From JACKFB01 sp041389525 (GTDB lineage Bacteria > Myxococcota_A > UBA9042 > PHBI01 > JACKFB01), in NCBI GenBank assembly GCA_041389525.1, contig JAWKRR010000065.1, positions 1-41,268 on the forward strand: 41,268 nt of DNA, in the 5' to 3' direction. This document shows, piece by piece, positions 1 through 8,847 of this stretch. The notes below the pieces were generated by a model that saw only the letters and a list, made by a program, of their open reading frames with translations, had not been told where the DNA came from and made no database searches. Position 1 is the first letter of the stretch. The number at the start of each line of letters is the position of its first letter. The position numbers and the translations under genes are program-made.

Positions 1-686
1 CCGAAGAAGACCGCGACGCCGCCGTCTTCGCCGACGTTGGCCGAGCAGTGCATGCCCAGCACGCCGCGCGCGGGCAGCAGGTAGTTCAACACCGTGAAGA
101 TGCTCTTCTTCACCTCGCCGGCGTACTCGGTGCCGCAGATCAGCACCATGCGGCGGGTGAAGTCGACGAAGATGCCCGCCTCGGAGTTGGTCTTGTCGAT
201 CGCCGGGACCGCCTTGAAGCCCGGGGCGTGCAGGACGGTGAACTCCGGCTCGAAGCCGGCCAGCTCGGCCGCCTCAGGCTGCAAGAACATGTTGCGAGCG
301 AAGGCCGAGTGCCAGGCGCGCTCGCAGACGATGCGGACGCGGAGGCGCTGGGTCGGGTCGGCGCCGGCGTGGCAGTCCTGAACGAAGAGGTCGCGGCCCT
401 GAAGGTACGACGTGATGCGGCCGTGGAGGCGCGCGAAGGTGTCGCTGTCGGTGGACTTGTTGACCTTGCCCCACCAGACGGTCTCGTCCGTGGTCGCGTC
501 GCGGACCATGAACTTGTCGTCGGGCGAGCGTCCGGTGTAGCGGCCGGTGATGGCCACCAGCGGCCCGTTGGCGGCCAGCTTGCCTTCGCCAAGCCGCACG
601 GCGTGCTCGATGAGCACCGCGGCCGGGAGGTTATAGTGGATGGTTCCAGGCCGGTTGAGGCCGAGCGGTGCGAGGTCGAGGGCCAT
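1..686 (-). CDS. pckA: Phosphoenolpyruvate carboxykinase (ATP), N-terminal part
   Basis: ATP-dependent PEP carboxykinase converts oxaloacetate and ATP to PEP, CO2 and ADP, the first committed step of gluconeogenesis, in the cytosol. The visible 228 codons read as the N-terminal and central part of the family: GRYTGRSPDDKF near residue 48, the ICGTEYAGEVKKS segment, a NYLLP stretch and MHCSANVG, which lies just before the P-loop in this family. The reading frame runs off the left edge before the kinase loop, so the nucleotide-binding residues cannot be checked. I chose ATG at 684-686 because the next residues (a G-L-N-R-P-G-T-I stretch) match the usual family start; no ATG, GTG or TTG was found in this frame back to about 780. 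No strong ribosome site precedes it. The gene is divergent from clpS across about 420 bp. Family assignment is firm. Confidence 0.93.
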   Translation of the reverse strand, partial: MALDLAPLGLNRPGTIHYNLPAAVLIEHAVRLGEGKLAANGPLVAITGRYTGRSPDDKFMVRDATTDETVWWGKVNKSTDSDTFARLHGRITSYLQGRDLFVQDCHAGADPTQRLRVRIVCERAWHSAFARNMFLQPEAAELAGFEPEFTVLHAPGFKAVPAIDKTNSEAGIFVDFTRRMVLICGTEYAGEVKKSIFTVLNYLLPARGVLGMHCSANVGEDGGVAVFF

Positions 687-1104
687 GGCCGCGGCGTGCT
701 CCGAGGTGGCGCGGGGGGCGTCGGACGCCGGAGACCGGGCGTCGCGGCTGAGACCTCCCCAGAGATGATGGGGTACGTCATGCCGCCCGCTTCGACGGGA
801 TGCTCGGACCCTGGCAGTCGGGCGATGCGTCGTCAACCTCGAACTGCGGGGGCCTCGGCGGTGCTGCGCTTCGCTTCGCGGCGATCCGCGGTCCGCCATC
901 CGTCATCGCCTCGCGCTCCGCTCCTCCCGGCCCCGGGCTGGCCGCTGACCGCTCCGAGGCGACGGCCCCCCTCGCTCAATCGCCCGCCCACAGCCGCGTT
1001 CTCACAAGGCTCCGCCTGCGATTGCCCGGAGGGGTCCGGTGCCTACCCTTGGCGCTTCCTGAGTCCTCTGCGAGGATGGTGGCGACGGTGAAGGAGAGGC
1101 GATC
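687..1104. other. Intergenic region between divergent pckA and clpS
   Basis: This 418-bp stretch carries no reading frame I can support on either strand; open frames crossing it are antisense extensions or GC-driven. It must hold the promoters of the divergent genes. A weak sigma70-like pair TTGCCC (1022-1027) and TACCCT (1044-1049) with a 16-bp spacer points towards clpS, and AGGAG at 1092-1096 is the clpS ribosome site. No convincing hairpin or repeat was seen. Confidence 0.4.
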
Positions 1105-1434
1105 GTGGGATCGGAGAAGCGGCCAGAGCGCACGGGTGGGGGCACCGAGACCGTGCTTGAGCGGAAGCCTGCGACCAAGCGGCCGAAGCTCTACCGCGTG
1201 TTGCTGCACAACGACGACTACACCTCGATGGAGTTCGTCGTCTTCGTCCTCATCGGCGTCTTTCAGAAGAGCGAGGGTGAGGCGACCCACCTCATGCTCA
1301 CCATTCATCACAAAGGCATGGGCGTCGCGGGGGTGTTCACCCGTGACCTCGCCGAGTCCAAGGTCGCTCAGGTGACCGCGCTGGCGCAGGAGCACGGCAT
1401 GCCGCTTCTGTGCACCAGCGAGCCCGACGAGTGA
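1105..1434 (+). CDS. clpS: ATP-dependent Clp protease adaptor ClpS
   Basis: ClpS binds the N-domain of ClpA and delivers N-degron substrates (bulky hydrophobic N-terminal residues) to ClpAP while restricting other substrates. The 109-residue product has a variable charged N-terminal tail of about 28 residues and then the conserved core. The substrate-pocket signature YRVLLHNDDYTSMEFV, the HHKG motif and the closing GMPLLCTSEPDE are all present. The start is GTG at 1105, with AGGAG eight bases upstream; no other start gives such a site. It lies 25 bp before clpA in the same direction, the common clpS-clpA pair, so the two are almost certainly co-transcribed. Confidence 0.96.
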   Translation: MGSEKRPERTGGGTETVLERKPATKRPKLYRVLLHNDDYTSMEFVVFVLIGVFQKSEGEATHLMLTIHHKGMGVAGVFTRDLAESKVAQVTALAQEHGMPLLCTSEPDE

Positions 1435-1459
1435 ACCCCGTCCTTCGGAGGCCCTGTCG

Positions 1460-3724
1460 ATGATGATCACCACCGAGCTGCGCATCTGTATGGATGTCGC
1501 CATCACCGAGGCGCGCAATCGCCGCCACGAGTTCTCGACGGTCGAGCACCTCTTGCATGCGCTGCTCAACGACGACGAGGCGCGTGAGGTGCTGGTGAAG
1601 GCCGGCGCGGACGTGGTGATCCTGCGCGACGCGCTCGAGTCGTACCTGACCGACGAGGTGCCCACGGTACCCGAGGGCCAGCGCCTCGACGTGCACCCGT
1701 CCCTGGGCTTCTCGCGCGTGGTGCAGCGCGCGGCCCTGCACTGCCAGAGCTCAGGCAAAGAGGAGGTCAAGACGGTGCACGTCTTGGTGGCCATCTTCGC
1801 CGAGCAGGACAGCTTCGCGGTGCACCTGCTCGAGGAGTCGGGCACCAGCCGCCTCGACGTCACGCGTTTCGTCTCCCACGGCGTGACCAAGCGGGGCGGG
1901 CGTCGGCCTGCCTTCGAGGACGGCGGCGACGGCGAGCTGGGCGGCAGCGGCCCGCGCCTCGGCGACTCCGAGGAGGGCAGCCTCCCCGACGACCCGCTGG
2001 CCGAGTTCACGACCCACCTCAATCAGCGCGCCATCGACGGGCGCATCGACCCCCTCATCGGCCGCCGGGTCGAGGTGCAGCGCCTGGTGCACATCCTGGC
2101 GCGCCGGCGGAAGAACAACCCGCTGCTGGTCGGCGACGCGGGCGTCGGAAAGACCGCGCTGGTCGAGGGGTTGGCGCGGAAGATCGTCGACGGCGACGTG
2201 CCTGACGCGCTCAAGGACGTGCAGATCTTCGCGCTGGACATGGGCGGGCTTATCGCTGGGACGCGCTACCGCGGCGACTTCGAGGCCCGGCTGAAGGCGG
2301 TGCTGAAGGCGCTGACCGAGCGCGAGAACGCCGTCCTCTTCATCGACGAGATCCATACCATCGTGGGGGCAGGGGCGGTCAGCGGGGGCACGCTGGACGC
2401 CTCGAACATGCTGAAACCCCTGCTGGCGTCTGGTGATTTGCGCTGCATCGGCGCCACGACCTTCACCGAGTACCGCGGGCAGATCGAGCGCGATCGCGCG
2501 CTGAACCGGCGCTTTCAGGTCGTCGAGGTGCCCGAGCCCTCCCAGGCCGAGTGCGTCAGCATCCTCGAGGGGCTGAAGGACGACTACGAGTCATTTCACC
2601 AGGTGCGCTATAGCCACGCGGCCCTCAAGGCGGCGGTCGAGCTCTCGGTGCGCTACCTGCCGGACCGGCGGCTTCCCGACAAGGCCATCGACCTGGTCGA
2701 CGAGGCCGGCGCCGCGCGTCGGCTCGCCGGCGCGACAAAGGTCGGCGTGCGCCACATCCAGGACGTGGTCTCGTCGACCGCGCGGGTGCCCATCGACAAG
2801 GTGGACAAGGGCGATCGGGAGAGCCTGCGGGATCTCGAGCGGACGATTCAGACCTTCATCTTCGGCCAGGACGAGGCGGTCGAGCGGGTGGTGCGGTCGG
2901 TGCGGCTGGCCCGCGCGGGACTTCGCCCGGTGGCCAAGCCTATCGGCAGCTTCCTCTTCGCGGGCCCGACCGGCGTCGGCAAGACCGAGCTCGCCAAACA
3001 GCTCGCCAGCTCGCTGGGCGTCAGCTTCATCCGCTTCGACATGAGCGAGTACATGGAGCGGCACACCGTGTCGCGGCTCATCGGCGCGCCGCCCGGCTAC
3101 GTCGGCTACGACCAGGGCGGGCTGCTGACCGACGCGGTGACGAAGAGCCCGAACGCGGTGCTGCTGCTCGACGAGATCGAGAAGGCGCACCCCGATGTCT
3201 TCAACGTCCTGCTCCAGGTCATGGACCACGGCACGTTGACCGACAACAACGGTCGGCAGGCCTCGTTCCGCCACGTCATCCTCATCATGACGTCCAACGT
3301 GGGCGCTGAAGAGATGTCCAAGCGCAAGCTGGGTTTTTCGGAGAAGGCCGAGTTCGGCGACAACGACAGCGCGTTCAAGCGGGTGTTCTCGCCCGAGTTC
3401 CGAAACCGCCTCGACGCGAAGATCGACTTCAACCCGCTCCCTGTCGAGGTGATGGGCCAGATCGTCGACAAGATGGTCCTGGAGCTGGAGACGCTGCTGG
3501 CGGCCAAGAAGGTGCGGATCGTCCTCGACGACGCCGCCCGCGCCGAGCTCGCCCGCGCCGGCTACGACCCGGCCTTTGGCGCCAGGCCCCTGGCCCGCGT
3601 CATCCGCGAGCGCCTCTCCGAGCCGCTGTCTGAGGAGATCCTCTTCGGCAAACTCGAGAAGGGCGGCACCGTGCGCGTCGGCGTCGGCGAGGGCGGAAAG
3701 CTGAGCTTCGAGTTCTCGGCGTGA
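1460..3724 (+). CDS. clpA: ATP-dependent Clp protease ATP-binding subunit ClpA
   Basis: ClpA is a hexameric AAA+ unfoldase that feeds proteins into ClpP. The 754-residue length is typical. Order: an N-terminal double Clp repeat (residues 1-150) that would dock ClpS; an acidic, glycine-rich linker; the first AAA+ module with Walker A GDAGVGKT near residue 225 and Walker B VLFIDEIHT; the second module with Walker A GPTGVGKT near residue 504 and Walker B LLLDEIEKAHP; and the sensor-2 segment FGARPLARVI. There is no long coiled-coil middle domain, which separates it from ClpB and ClpC. The ClpP-docking loop reads LGF (RKLGFSEK) where ClpA usually has IGL. GGAGG stands eight bases before the ATG. 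It is paired with clpS; no clpP is adjacent, so it probably uses the ClpP encoded at 35694-36278. Confidence 0.97.
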   Translation: MMITTELRICMDVAITEARNRRHEFSTVEHLLHALLNDDEAREVLVKAGADVVILRDALESYLTDEVPTVPEGQRLDVHPSLGFSRVVQRAALHCQSSGKEEVKTVHVLVAIFAEQDSFAVHLLEESGTSRLDVTRFVSHGVTKRGGRRPAFEDGGDGELGGSGPRLGDSEEGSLPDDPLAEFTTHLNQRAIDGRIDPLIGRRVEVQRLVHILARRRKNNPLLVGDAGVGKTALVEGLARKIVDGDVPDALKDVQIFALDMGGLIAGTRYRGDFEARLKAVLKALTERENAVLFIDEIHTIVGAGAVSGGTLDASNMLKPLLASGDLRCIGATTFTEYRGQIERDRALNRRFQVVEVPEPSQAECVSILEGLKDDYESFHQVRYSHAALKAAVELSVRYLPDRRLPDKAIDLVDEAGAARRLAGATKVGVRHIQDVVSSTARVPIDKVDKGDRESLRDLERTIQTFIFGQDEAVERVVRSVRLARAGLRPVAKPIGSFLFAGPTGVGKTELAKQLASSLGVSFIRFDMSEYMERHTVSRLIGAPPGYVGYDQGGLLTDAVTKSPNAVLLLDEIEKAHPDVFNVLLQVMDHGTLTDNNGRQASFRHVILIMTSNVGAEEMSKRKLGFSEKAEFGDNDSAFKRVFSPEFRNRLDAKIDFNPLPVEVMGQIVDKMVLELETLLAAKKVRIVLDDAARAELARAGYDPAFGARPLARVIRERLSEPLSEEILFGKLEKGGTVRVGVGEGGKLSFEFSA

Positions 3725-3806
3725 CGACGCGGCCGGCGAAATCCGAGCCGAAGCCACGGCCTCCCCACGCTGCGGCTGGCCCGGTGCGGCCGCGAAAAAT
3801 CGCGCC

Positions 3807-3836
3807 TTGATGGTTCGCATACGGCTTTGTTAGCCT
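3807..3836 (+). promoter_or_regulatory. Possible promoter of the kinase-like/SUMF gene
   Basis: TTGATG (3807-3812) and TAGCCT (3831-3836), 18-bp spacer, about 60 bp before the ATG at 3895. It lies just after the small inverted repeat CGCGA-AAAA-TCGCG (3791-3804). The matches are moderate. The 170-bp gap after clpA makes a separate promoter plausible. Confidence 0.28.
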
Positions 3837-3894
3837 GCGCCGACTTCGCGCCGCCCCTCGATCTTTTACGCCCGGGGGCTGGAGGCTAGCGAGC

Positions 3895-6711
3895 ATGTCT
3901 CAGCAGTGGCGACCTCACGTGGGTTCTACCCTCGACGGCCGGTACGCCATCGAGCAGGTGCTCGGTGAAGGGCCTACCGGCGTGGTCTACGCCGCCGACG
4001 ACGTGCTCACCAACGCGCTCGTGGCGGTAAAGGTCTTTCACCCGGCGCTCTTCACGGGCCCGCATATGGCGACGAACCTGCTGCGCCTTCAGCGCGCGCG
4101 GGCCTACGTCAACGACCACGTCGTGCGCCTGCGCGATGTCGTCGTCGCGGGCGACCGGGTCTACACGGTCACAGACCGTATGGAGTCGCCCGATCTCAAA
4201 CGCATTCTGGTGGGCCGCGGGCCTCTGCTGCGTCGCGAGATCCCGCCGATCGTGGAGGGGATCGCCGCCGCGATGGCGTGGATTCACCAGATCGGCGTCC
4301 ACGGGAACCTGAAGCCCTCGAACATCTTCATCGACGACGCGGGGGCGACACGGGTCAGCGACCCATGGTTCCTCGAGGGCACGTCGACCATCGGCCCGGG
4401 CGAGCTGGTCAGCCGCTCCGCGGAGTGGGTCGCTCCCGAACAGCTCGATACTGGCTATGCGGAGCGCAAAGAGACCGACGTCTACGGGCTGGCGCGCATC
4501 GTGGCCCGCCTGCTGGCTGGGCACGCGCTGCAGTCGGGGGCGAGCCTGGAAGCGCAGGGCGTGCCGGTGACCGAGGCGGTCGAGGCGGTCCTCTCGCACG
4601 CGCTGGACGCTCAGCCCGAGCATCGCCACGCGACCGTCAGCGATTTCTGGCTGGCGCTGCAGTCGGCGTGGGACGGGGACGGGATGCGGGCCGGCGCGAC
4701 CCCCGGGCGGCCGGATCGCGGGCGCTCGGGAGCCGGAGCGACGGCGCCTTACGGAGCAGCCGCAGCCAGCGCGTCCATCGCCCACCTCGCGGCGAGCGCG
4801 GCGGCGCAGGGTGTCGAGGCCGTCGACGACACGGACAGCCTTGACGAGGCGGCGGCCCCGGGGAGCCCGGGAGCCGGGGCAGGGTCCGCGGCTGGAGCTG
4901 GCGCGCCCGACGAGATCGACGATCTCGGGGGCATCGAGATCGAGGAAGACGCCGGGACCGTCGTGGGGAGCGCCACCGAGAGCATCCCCCTCGACGAGAT
5001 CCTCGCCATGGGCCTGGACCCGGTCCTGGGCGAGCGGATCGAAGAGGTCGAGGCCCTCGTCCTCGAGCTGGACGACGACACGCAGGCGACCGCCGTGGGC
5101 CCAGCCCTCGGCGTGGAGGTGGAGGCCGACGAGGTCATCGAGCTCGACGGGAGCGACCTGCTCTCTTCGCCGTCGCTGAAGCTCTCGGGCGCCGACGACG
5201 AGATCATCGACCTGGATGACGGCGATCTCATCGGCGACGACGAGATCGAGGACGCGGAGATCGTCTTCGGCGGCGCCGTCGCTGCGGACCCGGTGCCGAC
5301 CCCGCGCGGCGGGCGACCTCCGGCGACCTGGGGCGCGGGGGCGGAGGCCGAAGTGGTCGGCGGCGGCGCGTCCTTGGCGTCGCCGCCTGGCGCGCCCACG
5401 GGGCTGGCAGGGGCCAGCGCGGTCGCGGCCGTCACTGAGCGCGCGGCGTCACGGCCCATCATCACTCAGAGCGGGGCGGCGCCCGTGTCGCGGCCTGCGA
5501 CCGGCACCTCGCCGCCGGCCTTGCGGCCCACCACCCGAGGCAGCGCGGTGGGGGCGGCGGAGAGCGCCCGCGGAGGTACCCCGCTGCCGGGCGCCAGGGC
5601 GGTTCAGGCGCCGCCTGAGCGCCGCAACCCGATGATGATCATCGCGCCGTTGCTGCTCATCGCGGCGCTGGCGCTCGGTTGGTACGTGCTCAAGAGCGCC
5701 CGAGATCGGCGGCAGGTCGTGCCCGCCACGGTGAGCGCGCCCGCCAAGGTGAGCGCACCCGCGACGGTGGCTGCGCCCGGCGGCGCGGCGCTGTCGCCCG
5801 CGGTCCCGTCGGCGCCGACGGCGATCGCGCCGGCGGCCGCGCCGAGCGCTGCGGCGGGCCAGGTCGCGGGCGCCGCCCTCGGCAGTGAATTCGGGCAGGC
5901 CGCGACTGACGATCCGACGCTAGGCATCCCGGCCGCGGCCGCAGCGGCCGACGCCAGCGCTGGCGCCGCTGCCGGACCGGACGCCGGCCCCGCGGACGGG
6001 CCAGACGCGCCCGCGGTGGGCGCCCCGGGTGGACCCGACGCCGCGACGACGGCCCTGGCCGCCGCCACCGACGACGAGGGCGAGGAAGAAGACGACAGCG
6101 GCTCTGAGGAGGCCGAGCCCGACGTCGCCCAGAAGTCGACGGGCGGCAAGCTGCCGGCGGGCTACGTGCTGGACGCTGACTCGGTGAACTGCCCGGGCGG
6201 GATGGCGCGCATCAAGCGAAAGAAAGACGTCCAGATGGCCGACGGCACTTCGGTGAAGGCGTACCTGGTCTGGTGCATCGATCGCTACGAATACCCAGGC
6301 AGCGGCTCGGTTCCGCAGGTGGACGTCGGGTTGGCCCAGGCCAAGAGCTTGTGCGCGGGGCGTGGCCGGCGCCTGTGCACACGCAGCGAGTGGCGGGGCG
6401 CGTGCGGCTCGAAGTACCCCTACGGCCGCGAGTACGATCCCGCCGCTTGCAACACCGTCGCCGCAGACTTCACCCCGCGCGCGCTGGTGGCTGCTGGCTC
6501 AAAGCCCGGCTGCAAGAGCGGCTGGGGCCTCTACGACATGGTGGGCAACGCCGCCGAGTGGACCGCGGAGGGCTACGTCAACGGGGGAAGTTCTACCAAG
6601 GACGGCGAGAGCGGAACGTGTTACCGGTCTGCCCGACGCACCGGAGGCGGTGCCTATGTGGGATTCCGGTGCTGCGCGGACGCGGAGCCAGCGGGTAGGG
6701 GGAGTCGTTGA
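3895..6711 (+). CDS. Membrane protein with degenerate Ser/Thr kinase domain and C-terminal SUMF (FGE-sulfatase) domain
   Basis: A 938-residue three-part protein. Residues 15-265 follow the Hanks-type kinase fold: a glycine-loop remnant GEGPTG, the VAVK lysine (K46), and APEQL. The catalytic HRDLKPEN reads HGNLKPSN, so the catalytic Asp is Asn138, and DFG reads DPW (Asp156 kept). Weak or no phosphotransfer is therefore expected. Residues 270-580 are a low-complexity Ala/Pro/Gly and acidic linker rich in short E/D-I-D/E patches. One membrane segment lies at about 581-599 between RRN and RDRR, followed by an Ala/Pro spacer. Residues 750-938 resemble the formylglycine-generating-enzyme fold (CIDRYEYP, GRRLCTRSEW, YDMVGNAAEWT, VGFRCC), cysteine-rich and probably extracytoplasmic. 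GGAGG stands nine bases before the ATG. The stop overlaps the purB TTG start. A sensory or scaffold role is inference; the SUMF domain need not be catalytic. Confidence 0.85.
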   Translation: MSQQWRPHVGSTLDGRYAIEQVLGEGPTGVVYAADDVLTNALVAVKVFHPALFTGPHMATNLLRLQRARAYVNDHVVRLRDVVVAGDRVYTVTDRMESPDLKRILVGRGPLLRREIPPIVEGIAAAMAWIHQIGVHGNLKPSNIFIDDAGATRVSDPWFLEGTSTIGPGELVSRSAEWVAPEQLDTGYAERKETDVYGLARIVARLLAGHALQSGASLEAQGVPVTEAVEAVLSHALDAQPEHRHATVSDFWLALQSAWDGDGMRAGATPGRPDRGRSGAGATAPYGAAAASASIAHLAASAAAQGVEAVDDTDSLDEAAAPGSPGAGAGSAAGAGAPDEIDDLGGIEIEEDAGTVVGSATESIPLDEILAMGLDPVLGERIEEVEALVLELDDDTQATAVGPALGVEVEADEVIELDGSDLLSSPSLKLSGADDEIIDLDDGDLIGDDEIEDAEIVFGGAVAADPVPTPRGGRPPATWGAGAEAEVVGGGASLASPPGAPTGLAGASAVAAVTERAASRPIITQSGAAPVSRPATGTSPPALRPTTRGSAVGAAESARGGTPLPGARAVQAPPERRNPMMIIAPLLLIAALALGWYVLKSARDRRQVVPATVSAPAKVSAPATVAAPGGAALSPAVPSAPTAIAPAAAPSAAAGQVAGAALGSEFGQAATDDPTLGIPAAAAAADASAGAAAGPDAGPADGPDAPAVGAPGGPDAATTALAAATDDEGEEEDDSGSEEAEPDVAQKSTGGKLPAGYVLDADSVNCPGGMARIKRKKDVQMADGTSVKAYLVWCIDRYEYPGSGSVPQVDVGLAQAKSLCAGRGRRLCTRSEWRGACGSKYPYGREYDPAACNTVAADFTPRALVAAGSKPGCKSGWGLYDMVGNAAEWTAEGYVNGGSSTKDGESGTCYRSARRTGGGAYVGFRCCADAEPAGRGSR

Positions 6712-8003
6712 TCGAGCGATATACGCGGGCCGAGATGGCGGCGTTGTGGACCGACGGGGCGCGCTACGAGCGCTGGTTGGACATCGAGCTGGCCTTGGTC
6801 GAGGTGTTTGAAGAAGACGGCTCGGCGCCGCGTGGCACGGCCGCGCATATCCGCGCGGGCGTGACGCTGGATCCCGCGCGCATCGACGCGATCGAGCGGA
6901 CGACGCGCCACGACGTCATCGCGTTTCTGACGCACATCGAGGAGCAGGTCGGCGAGCCCAGCCGCCATGTGCACCGCGGGCTGACCAGCTCCGACGTGCT
7001 GGATACGGCGCTGGCGCTGCAGCTTCGGGACGCCACCGACCTGTTGCTGGTCGGGGTGGACCGGATGCTGGCGGCGACGAAGGCCCGCGCGATGGAGCAC
7101 CGCTTCACGCCGATGATCGGCCGCAGCCACGGCATCCACGCGGAGCCGATCACCTTTGGGTTGGTGATGGCGCTGTGGCACGAGGAGATGAAGCGCGCGC
7201 GCGCCCGTCTGCTGGTGGCGCGTGACGAGATCGCGGTCGGCCAGCTCTCGGGCGCCGTCGGGACCTTCGCCAACTCACCGCCGGAGTACGAAGAGCGGGT
7301 GATGGCGAAGCTCGGCCTGGGCGTCGAGCCGGTGAGCACGCAGGTCATCCAGCGCGACCGGCACGCGGCGTACTTCTCGGCGCTGGCCATCGTGGCCGCG
7401 TCCATCGAGAAGTTCGCGGTGCAGGTGCGGCACTGGCAGCGCACCGAGGTGCTGGAGGCCGAGGAGCGTTTTCACGCAGGGCAGAAGGGCTCGTCGGCGA
7501 TGCCGCACAAGCGCAACCCTGTGCTGAGCGAGAACGTCTGCGGCTTGGCGCGGCTGGTCCGCAGCCACGCGATCGCGGCCATGGAGAACGTGGCGCTCTG
7601 GCACGAGCGCGACATCTCGCACTCGTCGGTGGAGCGCGTCATCGGCCCCGACGCGACCATCACCCTGGACTTCATGCTGCACCGCTTCGCGGGCGTCGTG
7701 GAGGGGCTGGTGGTCTATCCTGAGCGGATGCGGGAGAACCTCGACCGCACCCACGGGCTCGTCTTCAGCCAGCGCGTCCTGCTGGCGTTGGTCGAGAAGG
7801 GCCTGCCGCGCCAGGAGGCCTACGTCCTGGTTCAGCGCAACGCCATGCCGGCCTGGGAGCAGGGGAAGGACTTCCTCACGCTGCTGCTGGCCGACGCCGG
7901 CGTGCGCGAGCATGTCGACGAGGCCACGATTCGATCCTGTTTCGCCCTCGACGTGCACATGAAGCACGTCGATTCTATCTTTCACCGTGTTTTCGGGGAC
8001 TGA
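6708..8003 (+). CDS. purB: Adenylosuccinate lyase
   Basis: PurB performs two fumarate-releasing steps of purine synthesis: SAICAR to AICAR and adenylosuccinate to AMP. The 431-residue length and segments fit the short bacterial family: TTRHDVIAF, the HRGLTSSDVLDT signature near residue 90, GRSHGIHAEP with the catalytic His, and the mobile loop GSSAMPHKRNP carrying the catalytic Ser. The start is TTG at 6708, sharing TTGA with the stop of the kinase-like gene. The GTAGGGGGA run at 6695-6703 serves as ribosome site, and the next residues (IERYTRAEMAALW) match the family N-terminus, so the TTG is well supported. purC follows after 4 bp. purB-purC adjacency is common; coupling to a signalling-type gene upstream is not. 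Confidence 0.97.
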   Translation: MIERYTRAEMAALWTDGARYERWLDIELALVEVFEEDGSAPRGTAAHIRAGVTLDPARIDAIERTTRHDVIAFLTHIEEQVGEPSRHVHRGLTSSDVLDTALALQLRDATDLLLVGVDRMLAATKARAMEHRFTPMIGRSHGIHAEPITFGLVMALWHEEMKRARARLLVARDEIAVGQLSGAVGTFANSPPEYEERVMAKLGLGVEPVSTQVIQRDRHAAYFSALAIVAASIEKFAVQVRHWQRTEVLEAEERFHAGQKGSSAMPHKRNPVLSENVCGLARLVRSHAIAAMENVALWHERDISHSSVERVIGPDATITLDFMLHRFAGVVEGLVVYPERMRENLDRTHGLVFSQRVLLALVEKGLPRQEAYVLVQRNAMPAWEQGKDFLTLLLADAGVREHVDEATIRSCFALDVHMKHVDSIFHRVFGD

Positions 8004-8007
8004 GACC

Positions 8008-8715
8008 ATGGAACGACGCGAGAAGCTCTACGAAGGAAAGGCCAAGGTCCTCTACGCCACGGACGACCCGACGAAGGTCATCCAGCATTTCAAGGACGAC
8101 GCCAGCGCCTTCAATCGCAAGAAGCTCGGCACCATCGACGAGAAAGGGCCGATGAATAACCGCATCTCCAGCGTGCTCTTCGCGCGTCTGGAGCAGGCGG
8201 GGGTTCCGACCCACTTCATCGAGCGCCTGAACGAGCGCGACATGCTCTGCCACAAGCTCGACATGCTGATGGTCGAGGTGGTGGTGCGCAACGTCGTGGC
8301 CGGGTCGCTCGCGCGCCGGCTGGCTATGCCCGAGGACACGCCGGTCTCCGAGCCGCTCTTCGAACTGTACTACAAGTCCGACGAGCTGGATGACCCGCCG
8401 GTCACCGAGCAGCACGCGGTGGTCTTCGGGTGGTGCACCCAGGCGCAGCTCGATGAGATGCGTCGCGCCACGCTCAAGGTCAACGAGGTGCTCATCGCGT
8501 TCTTCGCCGAGCGCAACATTCGCCTCATCGACTTCAAGCTGGAGTACGGCTTGGACTCGAAGGGGCGCCTGCTCTTGGGCGACGAGATCAGCCCCGACGG
8601 CTGCCGTCTCTGGGAGATGGGGACCAACAAGCGCCTGGACAAGGACCGCTTCCGGCGCGATCTGGGCGACATCGAAGAGGCCTACAAGGACATCCTCGGT
8701 CGCGTCGAGAGCTGA
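8008..8715 (+). CDS. purC: Phosphoribosylaminoimidazole-succinocarboxamide synthase (SAICAR synthetase)
   Basis: PurC joins CAIR and aspartate using ATP to form SAICAR, the substrate of the PurB encoded just upstream. The 235-residue product has the family marks: LYEGKAK at the N-terminus (ATP site), DDASAFN, the signature EVVVRNVVAGS, DFKLEYG, and GDEISPDGCRLWE. I start it at ATG 8008, where GGGGA lies eight bases upstream and the length matches the family. A GTG 21 bases earlier (7987) lies inside purB and would add seven residues without family support. It is the last gene of the purB-purC pair. Inverted repeats at 8761-8794 and 8834-8847 follow it. Confidence 0.97.
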   Translation: MERREKLYEGKAKVLYATDDPTKVIQHFKDDASAFNRKKLGTIDEKGPMNNRISSVLFARLEQAGVPTHFIERLNERDMLCHKLDMLMVEVVVRNVVAGSLARRLAMPEDTPVSEPLFELYYKSDELDDPPVTEQHAVVFGWCTQAQLDEMRRATLKVNEVLIAFFAERNIRLIDFKLEYGLDSKGRLLLGDEISPDGCRLWEMGTNKRLDKDRFRRDLGDIEEAYKDILGRVES

Positions 8716-8760
8716 GGCTCGACTCGCGCTCTGGCCTCAGTGGCCGCGGCGTTTTCTACA

Positions 8761-8794
8761 GCGGGCGGTGGGTGCAACGGCATCTGCCGCCCGC
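8761..8794 (+). terminator. Hairpin after purC
   Basis: A perfect 8-bp inverted repeat, GCGGGCGG (8761-8768) and CCGCCCGC (8787-8794), with an 18-base loop, about 45 bases after the purC stop. Only a short GTCGTTTC follows rather than a real U tract, so it is a weak intrinsic-terminator candidate. Confidence 0.3.
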
Positions 8795-8833
8795 GTCGTT
8801 TCGGACGCGAGACCGCCGCGCGCGGCGCGAAAA

Positions 8834-8847
8834 TGAACGGCCGTTCA
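8834..8847. promoter_or_regulatory. Perfect 14-bp palindrome TGAACGGCCGTTCA
   Basis: A fully symmetric 14-mer at the 3' end of the minus-strand gene 8845-9399 (it covers that stop codon). The TGAA-N6-TTCA form is of the kind bound by TetR-type dimers, and a similar element lies before the CDF exporter (14529-14542). At a gene end its function is unclear. Confidence 0.25.

Noticed and set aside
48..1091. Long plus-strand open frame opposite pckA
   Set aside because: It is antisense to a clear PckA reading frame and its Arg/Ala/Gly-rich translation has no family character; typical GC-rich shadow.
6148..6711. SUMF domain as activator of the sulfatase-like protein at 16447
   Set aside because: That protein has Thr instead of Cys at the modification site, so it is not a formylglycine substrate; no functional link is claimed.
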